Of a stretch of 64,000 nucleotides of DNA, positions 53,701 to 61,598 are shown one piece after another. The stretch is taken from NCBI RefSeq assembly GCF_050870875.2, contig NZ_CP194041.2, positions 4,926,870-4,990,869 on the forward strand, read 5' to 3'. The position numbers were made by a program, and so were the translations under genes. The stretch is from Agarivorans sp050870875. GTDB taxonomy: Bacteria; Pseudomonadota; Gammaproteobacteria; Enterobacterales; Celerinatantimonadaceae. The stretch's first letter is position 1. Every line of letters begins with the position of its first letter. Under the pieces are notes generated by a model. That model saw nothing but the letters and a program-made list of their open reading frames with translations, was not told the DNA's origin and ran no database searches.

Positions 53701-54177
53701 CCGGGTATGAATGGTTGGCAGTTATTACAGCGCTTGCGAGACCGAGCTATCACTACGCCAGTGATTATGGTCTCTGCTGATGCCACCGAAACGCTACCCA
53801 GTGAGTATATTGATAGAGCGGATAAGCTTGCCCTATATAATGGCTATTTAGCGAAGCCACTTCGTGACTATTTGCTGTTAGACAAAATAGCGGAAATACT
53901 CAATCTTCAATGGCGCTATGCCACGTCGCAGCCAGCTCATGTGATAGCGCCGCCTGCGGTTCCCGCGCAACAAGCGATAGCTTCGGCAAGCGTTGAGCCC
54001 TTAAAACAAATTGTCGATATGGCCCAGCTTGGTTTTGTGCAGGGTATTGAAGAGTTGCTGATTAGCTTAGACAAACAACAACAAGATAGTGCCTTGGTTC
54101 GCTCGTTAAGGGCCGAATTGGCGAACTATCAGTTTTCTAATATTCAACTTATTTGTAAAAAGGCACTGGCACAATGA
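50794..54177 (+). CDS. Chimeric NCS1 permease-hybrid histidine kinase receptor
   Basis: A 1127-residue fusion. Residues 1 to about 480 form an NCS1-family permease (about eleven to twelve helices) with typical stretches TAKRARQWSAARVANTAIG near 30-48 and GAIMLNYGF near 60-68. Residues 497-534 carry eight cysteines (497, 500, 512, 520, 523, 524, 530, 534), suggesting metal binding. Two more helices lie near 568-590 and 605-630, a coiled coil near 640-675, HisKA with His680 in ISHELRTPLN, HATPase with NLLSNAVKF and DTGFGID, and a receiver with Asp966. NCS1 permeases move nucleobases, urea or allantoin; here the domain probably senses. Divergent from urtA, four-base overlap with its response regulator. 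Confidence 0.9.
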   Translation: MKDQHVFKVRRNYNRWVVNQTLEDYALRFTAKRARQWSAARVANTAIGAISFLALEAIGGAIMLNYGFTNALAAIMIVSAIIFCCGIPISYYAARYGVDIDLLTRGAGFGYIGSTITSLIYASFTFIFFAIESAIMASALDLLFGIPVSWGYLLCAVLVIPLVTHGITFISRFHLWTQPLWIVLQLTPFVFILWNEWSSVDSWTHYRGRHQKVTDDGFSLHLFGAAAGVLFSLMGQIGEQVDFLRFMPEKTKRKPFYWWFALISAGPGWVIIGAIKVLMGTFLVVLALDAQVDPRVADDPIQMYQVAFSYVSSQPLVALSLAGIFVIVCQLKINVTNAYAGSIAWSNFFSRLTHSHPGRVVWLVFNVIIALLIMELGIYAEIEDTLGIYSNMAVAWVGALVADLVINKPLGLSPKYIEFKRAHLYDINPVGVGSMLLASLIGIYCYSGNLGALAQSLSPFIGLSVAFVCSPLIAILTKGRYYLAREPNLAALKQTDCTVCQNNFEPEDLAFCPAYGGAICSLCCTLDARCHDQCKSNARFAQQLSQFVALVLPKSVSSLMNTRLLHFSGLMFLIASLVAGLFYLVYLRIPSDDMTTQLVVSGTLSQVFFLLMIIVGVLVWLFVLANDSRQFALDESKRQTQLLSREIAAHEATDLALQQAKETAESANQAKSRYLTSISHELRTPLNSILGYAQLLENSHDLAKPYLSKVALIKRSGEHLADIIEGLLDISRIEAGRLELHRDQVAIADLLDDLVAMFSLQAKEKGIEFYYHPSRYLPKWVTSDETHLRQILINLLSNAVKFTAQGSVSFAVRYRNQVAEFTISDTGFGIDEQDLERIFRPFERVRKPGQSHSPGTGLGLTITQLLTDIMGGDLNVSSKAQQGSVFKLSLMLSSIDSPVRPLLRPRKIAAIEGESKTVMVVDDDANHRGLVVEILSPLGFVVLEAADPYACLNHLGHADIDLYLLDISMPGMNGWQLLQRLRDRAITTPVIMVSADATETLPSEYIDRADKLALYNGYLAKPLRDYLLLDKIAEILNLQWRYATSQPAHVIAPPAVPAQQAIASASVEPLKQIVDMAQLGFVQGIEELLISLDKQQQDSALVRSLRAELANYQFSNIQLICKKALAQ

Positions 54178-55082
54178 GTCGCGAGGAGTCAAAAGGAATT
54201 ATCTTGGTGGTTGATGATGCTACCGAGTCTTTAGCTATGTTAAATACAGCCTTAGTCAGCCAAGGGTATACGGTGCTGGTTGCTATGGATGGATTACAGG
54301 CTTTAAATATTGCTGCCCGAATGGTACCAGATGTGGTGTTAATGGATGCCCTTATGCCCAATATGGATGGCTTTGAAGCATGCTTATTATTAAAACAAAA
54401 TAAACAGTTAAGTGATGTGCCAGTGATTTTTATGACTGGTTTAAGCGACAGTGAATCGGTGGTAAAGGGCCTGGAATCTGGCGGTGTTGATTATATTCAA
54501 AAACCAATTAAGTTAGAGGAGTTATTCGCACGAATTAAAGTTCATCTGGGGAATTCGCGTTTAACTCGCAGTGCCCATAGTGTGTTAGAAGAGATAGCTC
54601 AGGCGACATTTACTTTTAATTTGAATAGCCATATTGTTTGGGCCAGCTCTAAGGCGAAGGATTTATTACAAAGTGCAGGGATTACTGCCAGTCTTGAATC
54701 GCCAAAACTTAATCAACAGTTAGCGGACTGGTTATCATCGATGCCAGATAAACATAGTTTGTTGACGATTCATCAGTTAAATATGTCATTAAAAGTTAGG
54801 TATTTAGGTGAGTCTGCACCAGGTGAGCACTTACTACGGATTATCAACGATGATGACGTGAGTGTGCGAGAATCATTGCGTCAGCGTTTTAAGTTAACCG
54901 AGCGAGAATCTGAAGTATTGCTTTGGTTAACCAGAGGCAAGACCAATCGAGAAATCGCGCAGATTTTGTCGATGAGCCCGCGCACGGTTAACAAACACTT
55001 AGAGCCAATATTTCAAAAGTTAGCCGTTGAAAATCGCACCACCGCCGCTGCGATTTGCCTTGAATACCTGAATCAGCGTTAA
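54174..55082 (+). CDS. LuxR-family two-component response regulator
   Basis: A 302-residue regulator: N-terminal receiver with the phosphorylation site Asp58 in DVVLMDALMP and Lys near 106 (QKPIKLEEL), a linker of about 100 residues with no recognised domain, and a C-terminal LuxR-type helix-turn-helix (LTERESEVLLWLTRGKTNRE near 243-262, then SPRTVNKHLEPIFQKL). The ATG overlaps the stop of the chimeric kinase (ATGA), so the two are partners. The likely targets are the urt-fmd promoter next door. The medial linker is unusually long for LuxR regulators. Confidence 0.92.
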   Translation: MSREESKGIILVVDDATESLAMLNTALVSQGYTVLVAMDGLQALNIAARMVPDVVLMDALMPNMDGFEACLLLKQNKQLSDVPVIFMTGLSDSESVVKGLESGGVDYIQKPIKLEELFARIKVHLGNSRLTRSAHSVLEEIAQATFTFNLNSHIVWASSKAKDLLQSAGITASLESPKLNQQLADWLSSMPDKHSLLTIHQLNMSLKVRYLGESAPGEHLLRIINDDDVSVRESLRQRFKLTERESEVLLWLTRGKTNREIAQILSMSPRTVNKHLEPIFQKLAVENRTTAAAICLEYLNQR

Positions 55083-55121
55083 CTGGTTTTTTAGGTTTTG
55101 CAGATCAAATCGAACAATAAT

Positions 55122-55907
55122 TTAATCTTTTCGAGCGTATACAACTAAGCGGAGGTGGCGGTCAGCATCGACGGTCATTGATGTGTGTTCAAATGCGATA
55201 TTCTGCTCGTTAATTGTAAATGTCTTCGTTCCATGGCAGGGAGCATGAACGTCATGCCTGTTCCACCATTCTCTAAAGTCAGGTGATGTTTTCTGCAAAT
55301 TTGTCACTAGAGCTTGAATATCTGATTCTTGGGTAGCAAGGGCGTAATCCCGTCTAAAGCTAGAAAGCATCTGTATGGCTTGATTTTTCCAGTTGTGTAA
55401 CCGTTCTCTTAGGCTTGCGTCAGTAAATAGCATCCACAATAAGTTGCGCTGGTTTGCTGGATGGCTATCAAAGCCAAAAAGTTGGTCGGCTGGAGAGTTA
55501 AAAGCCAATACGTCCCAGCGTAAGTTGAGCACAAATGCGCCATGAGGAGATAAATCGTTCATTAGTCTTAGAATCAAAGGTTGCACATGGCAAAACGTTT
55601 TTCCTGGTTCGGCTGGAAGCCGATCATGAGCGAGCAAAAATAAGTGCCTACGTTCTGCAGCGTCTAGTTTGAGCGTTTTCGCTAGATTATCTAGAAAAGA
55701 GGATGAAGCTTGGATGTCTCTGCCTTGCTCAAGCCATGTGTACCATGTGAGGCCAACTCCTGAAAGGGCTGCGACTTCTTCTCGTCTTAGTCCTGGTGTA
55801 CGTCGGCGTCCTCCAGTTGGTAAACCAAGATCTGCTGGAGAAAGGCGTTCTCTACGAGTTTTTAGAAATGTTGCTAGTTCTTCGCGAGTTCGTTCTAGTT
55901 TGCTCAT
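55122..55907 (-). CDS. XRE-family regulator with MmyB-like ligand domain
   Basis: A 261-residue regulator. The N-terminal helix-turn-helix follows the MmyB pattern: GGRRRTPGLRREEVAALSGV near 32-51, TWYTWLEQGRD near 54-64 and an LDNLAKTLKLD helix. The C-terminal part (about 95-255) matches the MmyB-like PAS-like domain that binds a fatty-acid-like ligand, with the segment VLNLRWDVLAFNSPADQLF near 126-144. Divergent from an MFS transporter gene; probably represses it and itself. Confidence 0.9.
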   Translation of the reverse strand: MSKLERTREELATFLKTRRERLSPADLGLPTGGRRRTPGLRREEVAALSGVGLTWYTWLEQGRDIQASSSFLDNLAKTLKLDAAERRHLFLLAHDRLPAEPGKTFCHVQPLILRLMNDLSPHGAFVLNLRWDVLAFNSPADQLFGFDSHPANQRNLLWMLFTDASLRERLHNWKNQAIQMLSSFRRDYALATQESDIQALVTNLQKTSPDFREWWNRHDVHAPCHGTKTFTINEQNIAFEHTSMTVDADRHLRLVVYARKD

Positions 55908-55927
55908 CAGTACCCTATTAGCTTAAG

Positions 55928-55982
55928 TAACACTATAAATGGTTAAATTGTAACACCATAAATGGGTGGGTAATATGGTGTT
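55928..55982. promoter_or_regulatory. Operator repeats between XRE regulator and MFS gene
   Basis: Two direct copies of TAACACYATAAATGG (55928-55942 and 55951-55965), 23 bases apart, and an inverted repeat AACACCATA (55952-55960) with TATGGTGTT (55974-55982). The spacing and position between divergent genes fit the operator of the XRE/MmyB regulator. Confidence 0.65.
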
Positions 55983-56003
55983 TTCTATTTAGAGAGACTA
56001 AAA

Positions 56004-57215
56004 ATGAGCTTTGATCGCTTAGAGTGTGTGCAAAAATCTACTTCTGTTACAAAGTGTTATTCAAATTCACTAAGCATCTATTTGATTGCTCTAGGCGCTT
56101 TTTCTTTAGGTATGGCTTCTTACGTAACAGCAGGACTCATCCCATTAATTGAGCAGGATTTCAAAGTATCGGTCAGCTTTGCTGCTCAGTTAGTTACAGT
56201 CTTTACATTGGCTTATGGGATTGGTTCTCCAGTCATTGTTGCTTTGTTACCGACCAATCGCCAGAAAAGTGGAATTTTGGCAGCATTAGGATTATTTGTG
56301 CTCGCCAATGCAGCCAGTGCACTTGCCACAGATTTTATATGGTTAGTGGTATTTAGAGCTCTCGCTGGCATTGGTTCGGGGGTTTATCTTTCAATCGGTA
56401 TAGCTACTGCTGCGTCTCTATCCCCTCATCGTAGAGGTAAAGCGATTGCATTAGTTATGGGGGGAATGGCTGCTGGGACTGTCCTTGGAGTACCTGTGGG
56501 ACTTGTTTTAGCGGAAAATATGGGATGGCCTATCGCTTTTGGCTTAGTCACCATACTTGGATTAACAGCGTTGCTTGGATTGATTCTATGGTTGCCTGAA
56601 TTACCTAATTATGACTCCGTGCCCTTACGTAAAAAGTTGTCATTGTTCGTTGACCGCCAAGTAACCGTAATCTTGGCTGTATCATTGTTTGCTGCTATCT
56701 CAAGTCTTGGTATGTATACATTTCTTGCTCCTCTTATGTTGTCAGTGGAATATAGTGGGGTACATTCTATTACCCCTTTTCTATGGATCTGGGGCCTTGG
56801 TGGTATCGCCGGGAGTTTCTTGGTTGGGCCATTAACTGAGCGCATTCACAACTCGCTCATGACCTTATCGATTATGTTAATTTTAGGAGCATCATTAATC
56901 ATGCTCCCATTTATCGTAGCTTGGAGTGTTTGGTTGGCAATGGTGCCTATAGCCGTATGGGGGGCGGTTGGTTGGGCTTTACAGGTCCCACAAAATAATC
57001 AGTTGTTACATGTTCGAGATAATTATGGTGATGGTCATCTTGCTGTTGCGCTGAATGAATCTGCTCTTTATTTAGGTAGCGCTATTGGTGCTGCTGTTGG
57101 TGGCGTTATTTTAACATTATCATTACCCATGTGGGTATTACCTGTTGGCGCTGGAATTGTTGCTGTCGTTGGTGCTTTGTTGCAATTGGTTCAAATGCAT
57201 CAAAATCGTCGTTAG
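56004..57215 (+). CDS. MFS transporter (DHA1-type drug/metabolite exporter)
   Basis: A 403-residue membrane protein with twelve helices. Motif C-like GMAAGTVLGVPVGL near 154-167 marks the drug:proton antiporter-1 branch, with AGIGSGVYLSIGIATAASLSP near 117-137 before it. Substrates are not predictable; AraJ/YdhP-like arabinose or drug exporters are close in type. Divergent from the XRE regulator with repeated operator-like sequences in between, so regulated export of a ligand of that regulator is likely. Confidence 0.88.
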   Translation: MSFDRLECVQKSTSVTKCYSNSLSIYLIALGAFSLGMASYVTAGLIPLIEQDFKVSVSFAAQLVTVFTLAYGIGSPVIVALLPTNRQKSGILAALGLFVLANAASALATDFIWLVVFRALAGIGSGVYLSIGIATAASLSPHRRGKAIALVMGGMAAGTVLGVPVGLVLAENMGWPIAFGLVTILGLTALLGLILWLPELPNYDSVPLRKKLSLFVDRQVTVILAVSLFAAISSLGMYTFLAPLMLSVEYSGVHSITPFLWIWGLGGIAGSFLVGPLTERIHNSLMTLSIMLILGASLIMLPFIVAWSVWLAMVPIAVWGAVGWALQVPQNNQLLHVRDNYGDGHLAVALNESALYLGSAIGAAVGGVILTLSLPMWVLPVGAGIVAVVGALLQLVQMHQNRR

Positions 57216-57556
57216 TTTTGACATTATCTATGTCGTTCTTGGGCGAGTTTTTAAGATAGATTTGAATCCAAAGAGTTTAACTCTTCAAGAATGACTTTGA
57301 TGTTCACTTAGCGGCAATAAACTATTGGTTTTTTTAGCTCTTAGTTATGTCCGCTCTGATTGACTCTGTTTTATTGTACTCGTGTTCTAAAGTATTTTGG
57401 TATGCCGATTTTCATCGGCTTTTTTTACCTTGTGCGCCAGATGTGCTCCAAATTTATCTTCGGAGTAGATACGGAGCAAGAATCGACAACATCCATCAAA
57501 TTACTTCCCACCAAATAAAACAAAATCATAATGTTGTTTTGATGCGTTTTACTCTT
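57216..57556. other. Gap between MFS gene and mnmE
   Basis: A 341-base convergent gap. It holds a strong plus-strand terminator at 57404-57427 and otherwise AT-rich sequence; a frame running from 57347 into the mnmE end crosses this terminator and is not convincing. Confidence 0.7.
57404..57427 (+). terminator. Intrinsic terminator, plus strand
   Basis: GCCGAT (57404-57409) and ATCGGC (57414-57419) around TTTC, followed by seven T. About 190 bases after the MFS stop, so the MFS transcript probably ends here. Confidence 0.9.
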
Positions 57557-58921
57557 TTACTTGCCAATACAGAAGCTGCTGAAAATACGACTGAGTAAAT
57601 CGTCGGAGCTAAATGCCCCGGTGATTTCGCTCAGTTGTTGCTGAGCGAGTCGTAACTCTTCAGCAAGCAATTCTCCGGCATGATAGACCTCGAGTTGGGT
57701 CTTACCATTGTCTAAATGTTCTGCGGCGTGTTGAATGGCATTAAGATGGCGACGGCGCGCCATAAAGTTACCTTCGCTACTGCCCTGAAAGCCCATACAC
57801 TGTTTTAAGTGTTCTTTTAGGGTAGATAAGCCCAGTTCTGTTTTGGCCGAGAGTTTATAAACCGGGTGGCCGTGATCCATCACTACATTGAGATCTTCAC
57901 CGGTAATATCAGCCTTGTTACGGACCACAGTCATGCCAATATTTGCCGGTAATTTGGCTACAAACTCTGGCCATATTTTTATGGGGTCAAGTTCGGCGGT
58001 GGTTGTGCCGTCCACCATAAACAATACCCGATCAGCATTATTGATTTCTTCCCAGGCGCGTTCGATACCAATTGTTTCGACCACATCTGCATCTTCACGC
58101 AGGCCTGCGGTATCGATGATATGTAGCGGCATGCCATCAATATGGATGTGCTCCCGCAATACATCTCGGGTGGTGCCTGCTATTTCGGTCACAATAGCGG
58201 CTTGTTTGCCAGCTAAGGCATTGAGTAGACTTGATTTACCAGCATTAGGACGCCCAGCTATTACTACTCGCATTCCATCTCGTAGTAGTGAACCCTGGCG
58301 CGCCTGAGTTTGTACTTCGGCTAGTTCATCGATGATGGCGTTGAGGTCTTTTTGTACTTTACCGTCACTCAAAAAATCGATTTCTTCTTCGGGAAAGTCG
58401 ATGGCGGCTTCCACATAGATCCGCAGGTGGGTGACACTTTCAACGAGCTGGTGGATCTTATTAGAGAATTCTCCCTGCAGGGATAGCAAGGCGCTTTTGG
58501 CGGCTTGTTCGCTGGTGGCTTCAATTAAGTCGGCTATCGCTTCGGCTTGTGCTAGATCCAATTTATCGTTGAGAAAGGCTCGCTCACTAAATTCACCTGG
58601 ACGGGCCAGACGGATACCATCAATTTGGCAAATTTCACGGATCAACATATCGATGACAACCGGCCCACCATGACCTTGCAGTTCTAGGATATCTTCACCA
58701 GTAAAAGAGTGAGGCCCTTTAAAATACAAAGCAATGCCTTGGTCTAAGGTTTCACCTTGCAGGTTTTTAAACGCGAGGTAGTCGGCATAGCGGGGTTGAG
58801 GGCACTTACCTAACAGGGTCTGTGCCACCTGTTCCGATAGGGGACCGGACACTCGAATAATGCCGACTCCACCGCGACCCGGTGCTGTTGCTTGGGCGAC
58901 AATAGTCTCATTTGATTGCAT
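57557..58921 (-). CDS. mnmE: tRNA modification GTPase MnmE (TrmE)
   Basis: A 454-residue GTPase acting with MnmG at wobble uridine 34. The N-terminal folate-binding domain (TIVAQATAPGRGGVGIIRVSG near 5-25) is followed by a helical domain that holds the G domain: GRPNAGKSSLLN near 222-233, DTAGLRE near 269-275 and NKAD near 334-337. The protein ends with the catalytic CIGK. Length equals E. coli MnmE (454). Separated from yidC by a terminator. Confidence 0.97.
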   Translation of the reverse strand: MQSNETIVAQATAPGRGGVGIIRVSGPLSEQVAQTLLGKCPQPRYADYLAFKNLQGETLDQGIALYFKGPHSFTGEDILELQGHGGPVVIDMLIREICQIDGIRLARPGEFSERAFLNDKLDLAQAEAIADLIEATSEQAAKSALLSLQGEFSNKIHQLVESVTHLRIYVEAAIDFPEEEIDFLSDGKVQKDLNAIIDELAEVQTQARQGSLLRDGMRVVIAGRPNAGKSSLLNALAGKQAAIVTEIAGTTRDVLREHIHIDGMPLHIIDTAGLREDADVVETIGIERAWEEINNADRVLFMVDGTTTAELDPIKIWPEFVAKLPANIGMTVVRNKADITGEDLNVVMDHGHPVYKLSAKTELGLSTLKEHLKQCMGFQGSSEGNFMARRRHLNAIQHAAEHLDNGKTQLEVYHAGELLAEELRLAQQQLSEITGAFSSDDLLSRIFSSFCIGK

Positions 58922-58958
58922 GCGGTTTTCTCTTTAAAAATCGAACTTAACTGGGCGC

Positions 58959-58990
58959 AAAAAAAAGCCACCCAGCTCACGCTGAATGGC
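58959..58990 (-). terminator. Terminator after yidC
   Basis: GCCATTCAGC pairs with GCTGGGTGGC on the minus strand (arms 58981-58990 and 58967-58976, two mismatches or wobble), loop GTGA, then eight T residues. It ends the rpmH-rnpA-yidD-yidC unit 28 bases after the yidC stop. Confidence 0.88.
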
Positions 58991-59018
58991 ATTTTAGCAT
59001 TGATACCAAACTTTGTGT

Positions 59019-60656
59019 TTAGCGTTTATGCAAACCATTTTTCTCTAGGTTACGGTAGATCAGAGTTTGCTGAATTAGCGTGACCACGTTACTCATTAAC
59101 CAGTAAAGTACTAGACCTGCTGGGAACCACAGGAAGAAGACGGTAAAGATAACCGGCATAAACTGCATGACTTTGGCTTGCATCGGATCGCTCACCGCGG
59201 TGGGTGACATTTTTTGGATGAAGAACATGCTTACCCCCATCAATATCGGCAAGATGTAGAATGGGTCTTGTACCGATAAATCGGTGATCCAGCCAAAGAA
59301 TGGAGCATGGCGTAGTTCAACGTTTTCCATCAGAGACCAATACAAAGAAATGAAGATTGGCATTTGCAGTAAGATTGGGAAACAGCCCCCGAGCGGATTG
59401 ACCTTTTCCTTCTTGTATAATTCCATCATGCCTTGCGACATTTTCTGACGGTCGTCACCGAATTTTTCGCGTAGTTCAGCCATCTTCGGTTGCAGTAAAC
59501 GCATTTTTGCCATCGAAGTGTATTGCGCTTTGGTGAGCGGATACATAATGCCTTTTACGGTGAAGGTGATCAGGATAATCGCGATCCCCCAGTTACCAAC
59601 AAAGCTATGGAAGAAGGTTAATAACTTGGAAAGCGGTTGGGCAATAAACCATAACAAACCGTAATCGACGGTTAAGTCTAAATGTTGCGCCGCTGCGGCC
59701 ATTTCAGTTTGTAGTTTTGGTCCGACCCATAAGGCGGTATCAAACTGTGTGGTTTGCTTGGGGGCGACAGTTTGCTGTGGCGCTTTGAATCCCATGAATA
59801 CAAAACCGTTGCTTGCGCGAGAATATAACTGGTTATTTTGCTCTGGGTTACCTAACCAAGCACTCACAAAGTAGTGTTGCATCATCGCAATCCAACCACC
59901 TTGGGTTGAAATGTTAAGATTGTTTTTCTTAATGTCTTTGATGCTGTACTTGGAGTAACGAGTCGATTCGCTAGAATACGCGCCGCCATGGTAAACCGGC
60001 ATCACCATGTTGGTTGTATGCTCTTCTTCGGTTTGTTTTAGCTGGGTATATAGCTGTAAATTGAGGTTTGAGGCACTGTTGTTAGTGACATCATAATGAA
60101 CGTCTATTTTGTAGCTGCCGCGGTTCAAGGTAAAGATTTTATGGTAGCTGTTACCATCGGCGTCTTTATAGCTAAGCGTGATAGTGAGTTGGTCGCTACC
60201 GTCCTCTAAGCTAAAATTGTCGCTAGAGACTGAATAAATCGGACGTCCTTTGGGGTTCGCATCTGGCCCATTAGCACCGATTAAGCCACTTTGTGCCACA
60301 TAGGTGAAGTCAGCATTGTCTTCAAGTAAAATGAAGGGGTCGCTAGCATCTTCAGTAATTGGGTAGGCGAGTAATTCAGCACTTACCACATCACCGCCTT
60401 GAGCGCTGATTTTAAGTTTTAATACGTCGGTGGTTACAGTGATTAACTGGCCTGTAGCAGAGGCCTTGGTTAAGTCTGAATCGTCTTGATGTGCCGCGCT
60501 TGGGGGTACATCACCATTTGCATTAGTCGCTGCTGCTGGAGCGGTATTGGTTGCCACGACAACGGGTTGTGGGCCGTAGTCTTTTTGCCATTGCTGATAG
60601 ATAAGAAAACTTACAAACAGCAACCCAATTAGTAGTAAATTGCGTTGAGATTCCAT
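59019..60656 (-). CDS. yidC: Membrane protein insertase YidC (Oxa1 family)
   Basis: A 545-residue insertase. An N-terminal helix (LLLIGLLFVSFLIYQQW, 7-23) is followed by a large periplasmic beta domain (about 50-340) and five C-terminal helices. WGIAIILITFTVKGIMYPLT near 358-377, with the conserved Arg-free hydrophilic groove, and NPLGGCFPILLQMPIFISLY near 421-440 are typical. Acts with and without SecYEG, and inserts Fo c and a subunits, encoded 25 kb away. Same length class as E. coli YidC (548). Confidence 0.97.
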   Translation of the reverse strand: MESQRNLLLIGLLFVSFLIYQQWQKDYGPQPVVVATNTAPAAATNANGDVPPSAAHQDDSDLTKASATGQLITVTTDVLKLKISAQGGDVVSAELLAYPITEDASDPFILLEDNADFTYVAQSGLIGANGPDANPKGRPIYSVSSDNFSLEDGSDQLTITLSYKDADGNSYHKIFTLNRGSYKIDVHYDVTNNSASNLNLQLYTQLKQTEEEHTTNMVMPVYHGGAYSSESTRYSKYSIKDIKKNNLNISTQGGWIAMMQHYFVSAWLGNPEQNNQLYSRASNGFVFMGFKAPQQTVAPKQTTQFDTALWVGPKLQTEMAAAAQHLDLTVDYGLLWFIAQPLSKLLTFFHSFVGNWGIAIILITFTVKGIMYPLTKAQYTSMAKMRLLQPKMAELREKFGDDRQKMSQGMMELYKKEKVNPLGGCFPILLQMPIFISLYWSLMENVELRHAPFFGWITDLSVQDPFYILPILMGVSMFFIQKMSPTAVSDPMQAKVMQFMPVIFTVFFLWFPAGLVLYWLMSNVVTLIQQTLIYRNLEKNGLHKR

Positions 60657-60663
60657 AATTTAG

Positions 60664-60918
60664 TTAATCACTATTAGTTTTTTTTGAACCGGGAACGGGA
60701 TCATACCCGCCAGGATGTAGTGGATGGCATTTTAATAGACGTTGGCTCGCTAACCAACAACCTTTTATCACACCATGCAAATTAATTGCTTCAATCGCGT
60801 AATCTGAACACGTTGGCGTAAACCTACAGCGCGGGCCAAGTAGTGGACTTATCACATATTGATAAGCCTTAATCGGCATTATTGCGATGATTCGCAACGG
60901 CGCTTTAGTCTTCGCCAT
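60664..60918 (-). CDS. yidD: Membrane protein insertion efficiency factor YidD
   Basis: An 84-residue small protein with the conserved core YQYVISPLLGPRCRFTPTCS near 19-38 and LLKCHPLHPGGYDP near 61-74. It has an amphipathic N-terminal helix and three conserved cysteines. YidD is thought to assist YidC. It overlaps the end of rnpA by 40 bases, a common arrangement. Confidence 0.95.
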   Translation of the reverse strand: MAKTKAPLRIIAIMPIKAYQYVISPLLGPRCRFTPTCSDYAIEAINLHGVIKGCWLASQRLLKCHPLHPGGYDPVPGSKKTNSD

Positions 60919-61241
60919 GATTTCTCCAGGATCTTGCTCAGTTCTTGATTACTTAAGTCTGAAATACCGTTCTTAGAAATAATCACTATATCTATAGCGG
61001 GTAGGTCATGTTGATGTAGACGGAAGCTTTCTCTTGCTAAACGCTTAATTCGATTTCGGCCGACGGCAAGTTTGATGCTTTTTTTAGAAACAGCTAAACC
61101 TAAACGGGGATGAGAAAGAGAATTATTTTTGGCAAGGATAGTGAGTTGAGGAGTACCCACACGAACGGGGTTGGAGAATACGTGTTTGAAGTGCATGGGA
61201 GTTAACAAACGTAACTCCCTGCCGAACGAATGTCTTAGCAC
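60879..61241 (-). CDS. rnpA: Ribonuclease P protein component
   Basis: A 120-residue basic protein which, with the RNA subunit, matures tRNA 5' ends. RNRIKRLARESFRLHQ near 62-77 is the signature, with REL and RLGLAVSKKS near 41-50. The start is GTG at 61241, which aligns with E. coli RnpA (119) and lies four bases after the rpmH stop; the frame stays open into rpmH (to 61277), which would be an unusual 32-base overlap. No Shine-Dalgarno is visible before the GTG, so translational coupling to rpmH is probable. Confidence 0.93.
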   Translation of the reverse strand: MLRHSFGRELRLLTPMHFKHVFSNPVRVGTPQLTILAKNNSLSHPRLGLAVSKKSIKLAVGRNRIKRLARESFRLHQHDLPAIDIVIISKNGISDLSNQELSKILEKSWRRLKRRCESSQ

Positions 61242-61245
61242 GTAA

Positions 61246-61380
61246 TTATGCAGACAAACTTGCGCGACCTTTGGCACGACGACGGGCCAAAACTTGGCGA
61301 CCGTTTTTAGTTGCCATGCGAGCGCGGAAACCGTGGCTACGCTTACGTTTTAGTACGCTTGGTTGAAAAGTACGTTTCAT
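61246..61380 (-). CDS. rpmH: 50S ribosomal protein L34
   Basis: A 44-residue basic ribosomal protein beginning MKRTFQPSVLKRKRSHGFRA and ending GRASLSA, nearly the same as in other gammaproteobacteria (E. coli L34 is 46). Too short for standard open-frame lists. Followed by rnpA with a four-base gap. A strong sigma-70 promoter lies about 89 bases upstream. Confidence 0.97.
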   Translation of the reverse strand: MKRTFQPSVLKRKRSHGFRARMATKNGRQVLARRRAKGRASLSA

Positions 61381-61468
61381 AGTTATTACTCTTGCTAGCT
61401 AGTTTTTTACTGTACAGTCGGTGCAATTTAACCAAAATGGTTGGCGCACCGGGTAAAAAAGAGGCGAA

Positions 61469-61497
61469 ATTCTAATCATTCACCCCTTCTAAGTCAA
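61469..61497 (-). promoter_or_regulatory. rpmH operon promoter
   Basis: On the minus strand TTGACT (61497-61492) and TAGAAT (61474-61469), separated by 17 bases. Each has one mismatch to consensus. It is the clear promoter for rpmH-rnpA-yidD-yidC. Confidence 0.85.
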
Positions 61498-61598
61498 ACG
61501 AAATATCGCTTAATCGTAGAGACTCTACTTAAAAAGATCTTTTGGATCCTGCGCGGCATTATAGTACCGCTATATATAGGTGCAACAGTTGTTATTGT

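Noticed and set aside
57347..57598. 83-residue plus-strand open frame
   Set aside because: It crosses a strong intrinsic terminator at 57404-57427 and overlaps the 3' end of mnmE; no recognisable protein.
61242..61277. rnpA start at 61277 inside rpmH
   Set aside because: The added twelve residues overlap rpmH and have no counterpart in RnpA; the GTG at 61241 fits the family length and the tight rpmH-rnpA spacing.
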